A DNA stretch of 41,941 bases from assembly GCA_005789565.1 (NCBI GenBank), contig SXXL01000081.1, positions 1 to 41,941 of the forward strand. Direction: 5' to 3'. The stretch comes from Bacteroidota bacterium (GTDB lineage: Bacteria > Bacteroidota > Bacteroidia > Chitinophagales > Chitinophagaceae). Of the stretch, positions 1-7,233 are shown one piece after another (within the stretch, counting starts at the first letter, position 1; the number at the start of each line of letters is the position of its first letter). The notes below the pieces were generated by a model. The model did not search any database. It was not told where the DNA came from and was given only the letters and a program-made list of their open reading frames with translations. The position numbers and the translations under genes were made by a program.

Positions 1-2634
1 GGCGACCGCGCCGCCGGGGCCATCAAATCCGGTGGCACGACGCGTCGCGCCGCTAAGATGGTCTGCCTCGACCTGGATCACCCCGAGATCGTACAATTCA
101 TCAACTGGAAAGTAGAGGAGGAGAAAAAAGTGGGTGCCTTGATCGCCGCAGGTTATTCTTCCGGGTATGAGGATGAGGCCTATCGCACTGTCAGCGGACA
201 AAACTCCAATAACTCCATCCGCATTCCCAACGCCTTCTTCGAAAAACTCGAGAAAAACGAGGATTGGGAATTGATCGGTCGGATGGACGGACGGGTCATG
301 AAAAAAGTACCCGCCCGCGAACTCTGGAACCAGATCGCCTACGCCGCCTGGCGTTGTGCCGACCCTGGTACCCAGTATAATACTACCATCAATGAGTGGC
401 ATACCTGCCCCGAGGGTGGTCCCATCCGCGCTTCGAACCCCTGCTCGGAGTACATGTTCCTCGACAATACCGCGTGTAACCTGGCTTCGGCCAACCTGAT
501 GAAGTTTTATGACGCGGACAACAACACCTTCGACGTAGAAGGGTATGAATACAATTGTCGCCTGTGGACCGTGGTACTCGAGGTCTCCGTGCTCATGGCA
601 CAGTTCCCCTCGAAAGAAGTGGCACAGCTCAGCTACGAGTATCGTACGCTCGGACTGGGCTATGCGAACCTCGGCACCATGTTGATGGTAAGCGGTATTC
701 CGTACGACAGTGAGGAAGCCCGAGCCATCGCCGGCGCCCTCACCGCGATCATGACCGGTATCTCTTACAAGACATCCGCCGAAATGGCGCAGACCTTGGG
801 TGCCTTCCCTCGTTACGAGGAGAATAAAAAGCACATGCTGCGCGTGATGCGCAACCACCGCCTCGCCGCCTACGATGCCGATGAATACGAAAACCTCAGC
901 ATCAAGCCTCAGGGCATCAAGGTCAAATACTGCCCTGATTACCTACTGAAAGCGGCTTGCAAGGCCTGGGATGACGCTTGTGAGCTCGGCGAAAAATATG
1001 GTTATCGCAACGCACAAGCCACGGTGATCGCCCCCACGGGTACGATCGGACTGGTGATGGATTGTGACACCACCGGCGTAGAACCTGATTTTGCACTGGT
1101 GAAATTCAAGAAACTCTCGGGGGGTGGTTATTTCAAGATCATCAACCAATCGGTGCCCACGGCCCTTCGCAACCTGGGATACTCCGAAAAAGAGACCGAC
1201 GCCATCATTAAGTATGCGGTCGGATCCGCCAGCTTTGCCGGTGCTCCGTTCATCAACCACCAATCGCTCAGCGAAAAAGGGTTTATAGCTGAAGAGATTC
1301 AGCGCCTGGACGCCGCCGCCCTGACGGCATTCGAGGTCGGATTTGTTTTCAATAAATACACATTGGGCGAAGAGTGTTTGCAGCGTCTGGGCTTTGCCCC
1401 CGAGCAGTATAACGACTTCGAATGGAGTTTGCTGGAGGCCCTTGGGTATACCGACGAGCAGATCGAAGCCGCCAACGACTACGTGTGCGGAACGATGATG
1501 CTGGAAGGGGCACCCGGTCTGAAGGACGAGCACCTGCCGGTATTCGATTGCGCCAATAAGTGCGGACAAAAAGGACAGCGTTACATCCACGCCCATGGTC
1601 ACATTCGTATGATGGGTGCCACGCAGCCTTTTATCAGTGGGGCCATCTCCAAGACCATCAACCTGCCCCACGAGGCATCCGTAGAGGAGATCGCAGATGC
1701 CTATCACCTGAGCTGGAAACTGGGATTGAAGGCCAATGCACTCTATCGCGACGGTTCCAAACTCTCTCAGCCGCTCAGCAATAAATCCGACAAGAAGAAG
1801 AAGACCGAAACCCCAGCCGCGGCGACCGAAGCACCGGCTACAATGGAGTCGAATATCGTTGACCTGGGTCAGCTCACGGTGGAGGAATTGTTGGAAGAGG
1901 TACAAAAGCGCGTGCAAGCCTCTCCCGATACCAAGCTCAAGCGCAAGCTTGCCAGTATCGTGGAGCGTCGCACCCTGCCGGCGAAGCGTCGCGGTTTCAC
2001 ACAGAAGGCCAAGATCAGCGGACAAGCCGTGTTCCTCCGTACCGGCGAGTATGCCGACGGAACGTTGGGCGAGATCTTCGTCGACATGGCGAAAGAAGGT
2101 GCCACCATGCGCAGCATGATGAACTGTTTTGCCATTTCCGTTTCCATCGGACTGCAATACGGTGTGCCGCTGGAGGAGTTCGTAGATAAGTTTGCTTTCA
2201 CGCGTTTCGATCCCTCCGGATTCGTGGAGCACCCCAATATCAAAACGACGACTTCCATTGTCGACTTCATTTTCCGTGTACTCGGTTACGAGTATCTGGG
2301 TCGGACCGACTTGGTGCATGTACTCGACAAGCCCGAGGTGATGAATACAGGAAGTGATGAGTGGGATGAGGTGCCCTCTAACGGATTGGAGTACGCAAAA
2401 GATCCTGAACTATCGAGTGTACGCGTAGCCCCCGGGGCTACTGCGCAACCGACCAAGTCAGCGGTGAAAGCGGCCCAGCCCGTGAAAGCCGAGTCGGCCC
2501 TCGATGCCATGAACGCAGCAGCCAAGAATATGCAAAGTGATGCACCCGCCTGTAACGTGTGCGGCAACATCATGATGCGCAGCGGGGCTTGCTATAAATG
2601 TTTGAATTGCGGCAACCAAGGTGGTTGCGGTTGA
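1..2634 (+). CDS. nrdJ: Vitamin B12-dependent (class II) ribonucleotide reductase, 5'-truncated
   Basis: The protein reduces ribonucleotides to deoxyribonucleotides using adenosylcobalamin as radical source, so it needs neither oxygen nor a small subunit. The reading frame is open from base 1 (GDRAAGAIKSGGTTRRAAKM), so the ATG at 58 is internal and the N-terminus lies outside the window. The active-site motif NPCSE is encoded at 436-450, with the thiyl-radical cysteine at 442-444. The motif ATVIAPTGTIG near 1016-1048 belongs to the catalytic barrel. A Lys/Ala/Pro-rich linker follows near 1790-1850. The C-terminus carries CNVCGNIMMRSGACYKCLNC and then GGCG, a zinc-ribbon-like tail with redox cysteines typical of NrdJ_Z-type enzymes. 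A hairpin terminator follows. The family assignment is secure; the exact subclass is inferred. Confidence 0.95.
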   Translation, partial: GDRAAGAIKSGGTTRRAAKMVCLDLDHPEIVQFINWKVEEEKKVGALIAAGYSSGYEDEAYRTVSGQNSNNSIRIPNAFFEKLEKNEDWELIGRMDGRVMKKVPARELWNQIAYAAWRCADPGTQYNTTINEWHTCPEGGPIRASNPCSEYMFLDNTACNLASANLMKFYDADNNTFDVEGYEYNCRLWTVVLEVSVLMAQFPSKEVAQLSYEYRTLGLGYANLGTMLMVSGIPYDSEEARAIAGALTAIMTGISYKTSAEMAQTLGAFPRYEENKKHMLRVMRNHRLAAYDADEYENLSIKPQGIKVKYCPDYLLKAACKAWDDACELGEKYGYRNAQATVIAPTGTIGLVMDCDTTGVEPDFALVKFKKLSGGGYFKIINQSVPTALRNLGYSEKETDAIIKYAVGSASFAGAPFINHQSLSEKGFIAEEIQRLDAAALTAFEVGFVFNKYTLGEECLQRLGFAPEQYNDFEWSLLEALGYTDEQIEAANDYVCGTMMLEGAPGLKDEHLPVFDCANKCGQKGQRYIHAHGHIRMMGATQPFISGAISKTINLPHEASVEEIADAYHLSWKLGLKANALYRDGSKLSQPLSNKSDKKKKTETPAAATEAPATMESNIVDLGQLTVEELLEEVQKRVQASPDTKLKRKLASIVERRTLPAKRRGFTQKAKISGQAVFLRTGEYADGTLGEIFVDMAKEGATMRSMMNCFAISVSIGLQYGVPLEEFVDKFAFTRFDPSGFVEHPNIKTTTSIVDFIFRVLGYEYLGRTDLVHVLDKPEVMNTGSDEWDEVPSNGLEYAKDPELSSVRVAPGATAQPTKSAVKAAQPVKAESALDAMNAAAKNMQSDAPACNVCGNIMMRSGACYKCLNCGNQGGCG

Positions 2635-2668
2635 TTTGCCTTCCCGAAAAACCGGATGGGTAACATTG

Positions 2669-2698
2669 ATCCCGGCTCGCAAGAGTCGGGATTTTTTA
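2669..2698 (+). terminator. Rho-independent terminator after nrdJ
   Basis: The sequence ATCCCG-g-CTC-gcaa-GAG-t-CGGGAT forms a stem with one mismatch and a four-base loop, directly followed by TTTTTT. It lies 35 bases after the nrdJ stop. The T-run is only on the plus strand, so it mainly serves nrdJ. The converging minus-strand ORF ends at 2696, inside the T-tract. Confidence 0.8.
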
Positions 2699-2842
2699 TG
2701 CCTCGCCAAACAGTTTGTTGGCGGCCGATTCCAGCATGGGAAACTTCTCGACCACGAAGTTCTTCATGGACTGAATGGCTTGCTTGGCCTGCGCTTCGGT
2801 CAGACCGGCTTCTTGCTGAAGCTTTTGGACGAGTTCTTGCAT
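2696..2842 (-). CDS. Small 48-residue protein downstream of clpX
   Basis: The ORF encodes 48 residues, starting MQELVQKLQQEAGLTEAQAK and ending KLFGEA. It starts 21 bases after the clpX stop and in the same frame, but the clpX TAA separates them and there is only one possible ATG. The sequence looks like a compact amphipathic helical protein: a QELVQKLQ helix, a GLTEAQAKQAI helix and a hydrophobic third helix (FVVEKFPMLESAANKLFG). The GLT-x-x-QA pattern resembles the start of small Bacteroidota proteins related to DUF2780/DUF937, which is a weak resemblance only. Its position makes it the last gene of the tig-clpP-clpP-clpX block, so translation with clpX is likely. Function is unknown. Confidence 0.6.
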   Translation of the reverse strand: MQELVQKLQQEAGLTEAQAKQAIQSMKNFVVEKFPMLESAANKLFGEA

Positions 2843-2863
2843 GTAGGGCGAATTGAAAATAGA

Positions 2864-4102
2864 TTACGCAACCTTGAGCAAGCTCATCTTGCTCTTCTCG
2901 AATTTCCGCTGAGCATATTCCAAGCTCAGGGTAAAGGTTTTGATGTCGGAGCTGGGCAGTTCATACATGGCGTCGGTGAGGATGCTTTCGCAGATGCTAC
3001 GAAGGCCGCGAGCGCCTAATTTATATTCCATGGCTTTTTCGACCATGAAGTCCAGGGCCGGTTCTTCGATGGTGAGCTCAATGCCCTCCAGCTCAAATAA
3101 TCGCTTGTATTGTTTGACCAGGGCATTCTTGGGTTCGGTGAGGATGCACTTGAGGGCCGGTCCGTCCAGCGGGTCCAGGTGGGTGACCACCGGCAAACGT
3201 CCCAATAGCTCGGGGATCAAACCGAATTGCTTAAGGTCGGTCGCATTCACGAACTGCAGCAGATTCTTTTGACGAAGGGCTTGTTCTTCCTTGTCGACTT
3301 GAAAGCCGATGGTGTTGGACTGAACGCGTCGGCCAATGATCTTCTGTATGCCGTCGAAAGCTCCTCCGCAAATAAAGAGGATATGCTGGGTATTGATCTT
3401 GACCAGTTTTTGTTCGGGATGTTTTCGTCCGCCTTGCGGAGGCACCAAAACATCACTGCCTTCCAACAACTTCAATAATCCTTGCTGTACGCCTTCTCCG
3501 CTCACGTCGCGTGTGATGGAGGGGTTATCGCCTTTGCGGGCGATCTTGTCTATTTCATCGATGTATACGATCCCTCTCTCGGCGGCCGCCACGTCATAAT
3601 TACAGACTTGGAGCAAACGGGTGAGAATGCTCTCTACGTCTTCGCCCACATAACCGGCTTCGGTGAAGACGGTGGCATCCACGATCGCGAATGGCACGTT
3701 GAGCATGCGGGCGATGCTTTTGGCCAGCAGTGTTTTACCGGTACCGGTTTCGCCTACCATCACAATGTTGCTCTTGTCTATCTCTACGTCGGATGGGGCA
3801 TCGCCTTGTTTCTGGGTGAGGCGTTTGTAGTGATTGTATACGGCCACGGCCAATACCTTCTTGGCATCGTCCTGGCCGATCACGTATTCATCCAAAAATT
3901 TTTTGATCTCGGCGGGCTTTTTTACTTGGAGTTTGAAGCCGGGTCCAGTCTTGTCCTGCCGCACCGATAATTCCTGATCAATGATCTCCCGGGCATGATC
4001 GACGCAGTTCTCGCAAATGTGACCTTCCTGTCCGGCTATGAGGATCTTCACCTCATCGCGGTTGCGACCACAGAACGAACAGTGCAGCGGGGTTTTTGCC
4101 AT
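2864..4102 (-). CDS. clpX: ATP-dependent Clp protease ATP-binding subunit ClpX
   Basis: This is the AAA+ unfoldase that recognises and threads substrates into ClpP. At 412 residues it has the normal length. The N-terminal zinc-binding domain has Cys8, Cys11, Cys30 and Cys33. Walker A is GETGTGKT at 117-124, the substrate-gripping pore loop is GYVG at 150-153, and Walker B is IVYIDE at 178-183. The IGF tripeptide used to dock on ClpP is present (SNTIGFQ). It lies downstream of two clpP genes on the same strand, with a 95-base gap to the nearer one. I see no clear promoter in that gap, so co-transcription with clpP is likely. Confidence 0.97.
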   Translation of the reverse strand: MAKTPLHCSFCGRNRDEVKILIAGQEGHICENCVDHAREIIDQELSVRQDKTGPGFKLQVKKPAEIKKFLDEYVIGQDDAKKVLAVAVYNHYKRLTQKQGDAPSDVEIDKSNIVMVGETGTGKTLLAKSIARMLNVPFAIVDATVFTEAGYVGEDVESILTRLLQVCNYDVAAAERGIVYIDEIDKIARKGDNPSITRDVSGEGVQQGLLKLLEGSDVLVPPQGGRKHPEQKLVKINTQHILFICGGAFDGIQKIIGRRVQSNTIGFQVDKEEQALRQKNLLQFVNATDLKQFGLIPELLGRLPVVTHLDPLDGPALKCILTEPKNALVKQYKRLFELEGIELTIEEPALDFMVEKAMEYKLGARGLRSICESILTDAMYELPSSDIKTFTLSLEYAQRKFEKSKMSLLKVA

Positions 4103-4197
4103 GATTCAGAAAAATCGGACCGTAAAATTAGGTTATGGAAGCGGAATACCCGCAATTGGTATTGGCAAGAATACCCAATCGTTTGATTGACTGAGGA

Positions 4198-4830
4198 TTA
4201 AAGTTTCTCGATCAATTGATCGGCAATGCCATATTCGATGGCTTGCTGCGCGTTCATCCAGTAATCGCGGTCGAAGTCGCGCATGATCTGTTCGACGGTC
4301 TTTCCGCAATTGTTGGCCAGGATACCGGCACCGATCTCTTTGACTCGACGGGTTTGCTCGGCTTGAATCTCCAGATCTGCACTCACGCCTTGAATGTATC
4401 CGCCCAATGATGGTTGGTGGATCATGACTTCGCCGTGCGGAAAAATAAAACGACGGCCCTTGACACCACCACTCAGCAGGATGCTGCCCATGGAGGCGGC
4501 CAGTCCCATACAGATCGTGCTCACCGGACTTTGGATCATCTGCATGGTATCGTACATCACCATGCCGCTGGTGACGACGCCACCGGGACTATTGATATAA
4601 AACTTAATCTCCTCTCCGGGCTTATCTGCGTCGAGCAGTAAGAGTTTGCTGACCACGTCGCGGGCGCTTTTGTCATCGACCACGCCCCAGAGGTAAACGG
4701 AGCGTTTGTCAAAGAAATAGCGCTCGAGTTTCTTGCTCAGCATGTTCAAGTCGGAGCCGGGTCGCTCTTCTTTCTCGTCCTCGTCATCACTCAGCCAGTT
4801 CGGTTTGGAGAAAATATCGTTCGTTTTCAT
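4198..4830 (-). CDS. clpP: ClpP-family serine protease, second paralogue
   Basis: This is a proteolytic subunit of the Clp protease, 210 residues long. The catalytic triad is complete: Ser113 in AASMGS, His138 in MIHQP and Asp189 in DFDRDYW. The N-terminus (about residues 1-30) is unusual in being acidic and low in complexity (LSDDEDEKEERPGSD) instead of a normal ClpP propeptide. The gene starts 19 bases after the other clpP and precedes clpX. It differs widely from its neighbour (for example in the stretches after the serine and histidine), so it is an old paralogue and not a recent duplicate. It may form mixed rings with the first ClpP; that is inference. Confidence 0.93.
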   Translation of the reverse strand: MKTNDIFSKPNWLSDDEDEKEERPGSDLNMLSKKLERYFFDKRSVYLWGVVDDKSARDVVSKLLLLDADKPGEEIKFYINSPGGVVTSGMVMYDTMQMIQSPVSTICMGLAASMGSILLSGGVKGRRFIFPHGEVMIHQPSLGGYIQGVSADLEIQAEQTRRVKEIGAGILANNCGKTVEQIMRDFDRDYWMNAQQAIEYGIADQLIEKL

Positions 4831-4849
4831 ACGTCGGGGTTGTTCCTGA

Positions 4850-5539
4850 TCAGGACTTATTTTTTTTGGGATTGGTGACCAGCACTTCGTCGATCAAGCC
4901 ATATTCTTTGGCTTCGGGGGCGGTCATCCAGTTGTCGCGGTCAAAATCTTTTTGGATCTGCTCCACGGGTTTGCCGGTATGGAGCTGCACCACTTCGTAG
5001 AGTTCTTTCTTGAGTTTACGGATCTCGTTAACGGTGATCTCGATGTCACTGGCCTGTCCGCCGATGGCCCCGCTGGGCTGATGCATCATGATGCGGGCGT
5101 GTTTGAGCGCGGCGCGCTTTCCTTTGGTGCCGGCACCCAACAGGACGCAGGCCATGGAAGCGGCTACTCCGATGCAGATGGTGGCGATATCGGGGCCCAC
5201 GTACTGCATGGTATCGTATACGCCCAAGCCGGCATAGACGCTGCCGCCCGGACTATTGATATACATGTTGATGTCGCGCTGCCGGTCGGTCGAATCCAAA
5301 AACAGCAATTGCGCGGTTACGATGTTAGCGATCTCATCGTTGATCGGATAACCGAGGAAAATGATGCGGTCCATCATCAAGCGGCTGTACACATCCATTA
5401 CGGCCACGTTCAGGGAACGTTCCTCAATGATGTTGGGGGTCATGGCCGTTACCAGGTGCGAGGCATAGCTGTGCAGGGTGTTGCTGGAGAGCCCTTGATG
5501 CTTAACGGCAAATTTTTCGAATTCGGAGTTGAATCCCAT
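4850..5539 (-). CDS. clpP: ATP-dependent Clp protease proteolytic subunit ClpP
   Basis: This is the main-type ClpP of 229 residues. The triad is Ser128 (GVAASMA), His153 (MMHQP) and Asp202 (DFDRDNW). The residue after the catalytic Ser-Met is Ala and not Gly, as in many Bacteroidota ClpPs. An N-terminal segment of about 40 residues before the first strand (IIEERSLNVAVMDVYSRLM) is probably a propeptide. It follows tig by 130 bases and precedes the second clpP by 19 bases. The order tig-clpP-clpX is conserved across bacteria and supports the call. Confidence 0.96.
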   Translation of the reverse strand: MGFNSEFEKFAVKHQGLSSNTLHSYASHLVTAMTPNIIEERSLNVAVMDVYSRLMMDRIIFLGYPINDEIANIVTAQLLFLDSTDRQRDINMYINSPGGSVYAGLGVYDTMQYVGPDIATICIGVAASMACVLLGAGTKGKRAALKHARIMMHQPSGAIGGQASDIEITVNEIRKLKKELYEVVQLHTGKPVEQIQKDFDRDNWMTAPEAKEYGLIDEVLVTNPKKNKS

Positions 5540-5643
5540 GGAGTTTGATTGTACGGGTGGGTTCTATCAAATATCCGTCCATTCGGCGGATTGGCAAAAT
5601 AGGTGACAGTTTGTCGGCAGGGGACGATCCCGATCATCCGGCT

Positions 5644-5662
5644 GGCTGACCGGAGGTCAGCC
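5644..5662 (-). other. Perfect 8-bp hairpin between tig and clpP
   Basis: GGCTGACC-gga-GGTCAGCC forms a perfect stem with a three-base loop, lying 7 bases beyond the tig stop codon. No T-run follows it on the minus strand, so it is not a standard intrinsic terminator. It could attenuate transcription, protect the tig mRNA end or mark a processing site. Confidence 0.5.
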
Positions 5663-5669
5663 GATCCGA

Positions 5670-7046
5670 TCAATGATGCTGATGCCGGTGTTCTTCCACG
5701 AGTTTCGTGAATTTGTCGGCCTCGATCGACGTGTCGGTCGGATTCACTTGTGCGGCGCCCCATTCCATCACTTTTTGGGATTGTATCCGGTGATAAGCAT
5801 CCTCCACGTACTTACGGTCTTTCATCATCCGCTCCGTGTAATCGTTGACCCAGGGTTGGTCCATTCCCAGGTTGGCTCCACCCATGTAACTGAACAGTTG
5901 TTGTTGAGCAAAGGCCCGGATCTCATCGGGACTCACCTGCAGGGCCTGATCTTTTACGATCTTTTCCGAGATGAGGGTCCACTTCAGTTGATTGCAGAAT
6001 GTCGGAAACTCCTTTTCCACTTCTTCGGCCGACTTGGGATTTTCTCCCTGTGTTTGAAGCCATTTTTTCAGGAAGGATTCCGGGAACGGGATGGCGGTAT
6101 GATCGACCAGGGCATGAAAGACCTGATCTTGGATCTGGTTATTCGACTGGGCGGTCCAATAAGCCCCGATCTCCTCGCGGATCTTATTTCGGAAATCGGC
6201 TTCGGTCTTTATCTCCTGGCTGGGATAGAGTTGTTCGAACAGGGATTCATCGAGGGCTCTTTTCTCCAACAAACCGATCTTGGTGAGGGTGATGCGGAAG
6301 TTTTTATCCAGGGCAGTGGTGTCTTCGGCCGGGAGTCCCAGGTCGCTGAGGATCCAGCTGCGTTCTTTTTCCTCAAAGGCGGCCGAGAGGGTGCTCGTGA
6401 GCGCGTCGCCAACTTTTTTCCCCATCCATTGATTGCGGAAGGCGGGGGCAAAATATTTGACGAGTAATGAATTGTCTTTTTGGGCGCCATTCTCGATCGG
6501 TTCCCCTTGGGCATCCGATTCGGTGAATTGAACGTTGAGGACTTGGTCTTCGTTGTCGACAACCTCTTGGTCCTTCATGTTGCCGTAACGGTTTTGAAGG
6601 CGGGTGATCTCCTGGTCGACCATCTCATCGGTTACGTCGATCACATAGCGGGTGATCTTGGCTTTGCCCAGGTCGGTGAGTTGGATATCGGGCTTACGAC
6701 CGATCTCAAAATGGAAAGTGTACTCGAGCGGGTTGTTGACGTCGAGTTGACGCATGTCGGTTTCGAGTGGCAGGGGCTGGGCGAAGATCTCGAGCTTTTC
6801 GGTTTGCAGGTAACCGATCAGTTCGCGGTCGACCGTGCGGAGCACCTCGTCGGTAAAAACGGAGGGTCCGTACATTTTTTTGATCAGTCCCGCTGGCACC
6901 ATGCCTTTTCGGAATCCGGGAATATTCGCCTTCTTGCCATAATCCTTCAGCGATCGTTCGAAGGCGGGCAAATAATCGGATTTTTCGAGACGTACGGTAA
7001 CTTTTTCGTGCAATTCGCCGATGGGTTCGCGTGTAATGGTGGCCAT
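5670..7046 (-). CDS. tig: Trigger factor (ribosome-associated chaperone)
   Basis: Trigger factor binds the ribosome near L23 at the exit tunnel and shields nascent chains. At 458 residues the length is normal. The ribosome-binding signature is GFRKGMVP at 44-51. The central PPIase-like region (about 150-250) is weakly conserved, so prolyl isomerase activity is uncertain. The C-terminal arm region is helical and charged. The protein ends in a histidine-rich tail (EEHRHQHH), a possible metal-binding oddity. The start ATG lies only 17 bases after the CCA end of tRNA-Leu on the same strand, leaving no room for a separate promoter. Shared transcription with the tRNA is therefore likely. Confidence 0.93.
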   Translation of the reverse strand: MATITREPIGELHEKVTVRLEKSDYLPAFERSLKDYGKKANIPGFRKGMVPAGLIKKMYGPSVFTDEVLRTVDRELIGYLQTEKLEIFAQPLPLETDMRQLDVNNPLEYTFHFEIGRKPDIQLTDLGKAKITRYVIDVTDEMVDQEITRLQNRYGNMKDQEVVDNEDQVLNVQFTESDAQGEPIENGAQKDNSLLVKYFAPAFRNQWMGKKVGDALTSTLSAAFEEKERSWILSDLGLPAEDTTALDKNFRITLTKIGLLEKRALDESLFEQLYPSQEIKTEADFRNKIREEIGAYWTAQSNNQIQDQVFHALVDHTAIPFPESFLKKWLQTQGENPKSAEEVEKEFPTFCNQLKWTLISEKIVKDQALQVSPDEIRAFAQQQLFSYMGGANLGMDQPWVNDYTERMMKDRKYVEDAYHRIQSQKVMEWGAAQVNPTDTSIEADKFTKLVEEHRHQHH

Positions 7047-7063
7047 AATTTGAGTTGATCAGG

Positions 7064-7148
7064 TGGTCCGGATGGAGGGACTCGAACCCCCACACCTTGC
7101 GGCATCAGATCCTAAGTCTGACGTGTCTACCAATTTCACCACATCCGG
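7064..7148 (-). tRNA. tRNA-Leu (anticodon UAG)
   Basis: The 85-base cloverleaf has acceptor CCGGATG pairing with CATCCGG, discriminator A and an encoded CCA. The anticodon stem TCAGA/TCTGA holds loop CTTAGGA, giving anticodon TAG (reads CUA/CUG leucine codons). A long variable arm, typical of class II tRNAs, precedes the T arm GGGGG-TTCGAGT-CCCTC. The first pair is C1-G72 where bacterial leucine tRNAs usually have G1-C72. A perfect -7 box lies 30 bases upstream. Confidence 0.95.
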
Positions 7149-7171
7149 GATTCCGGCCGAGGCCGGATTTT

Positions 7172-7189
7172 GGGAGGGCAAAGGTAGGG
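7172..7189 (-). promoter_or_regulatory. Promoter -7 region for tRNA-Leu (and probably tig)
   Basis: On the minus strand the sequence reads CCCTACCTTTGCCCTCCC. It contains a perfect Bacteroidota -7 box TACCTTTG at 7179-7186. The whole 18-mer recurs base for base upstream of rplS. No clear TTG -33 element is seen. Confidence 0.65.
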
Positions 7190-7233
7190 AAAACCATCGG
7201 TCGGCTCGCGGGAAATCGGTAAATTCGTAGGTC

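Noticed and set aside
943-2319. 458-codon open frame on the minus strand inside nrdJ
   Set aside because: It is antisense to a conserved gene in every part, shows no recognisable domain, and is a product of the GC-rich codon pattern.
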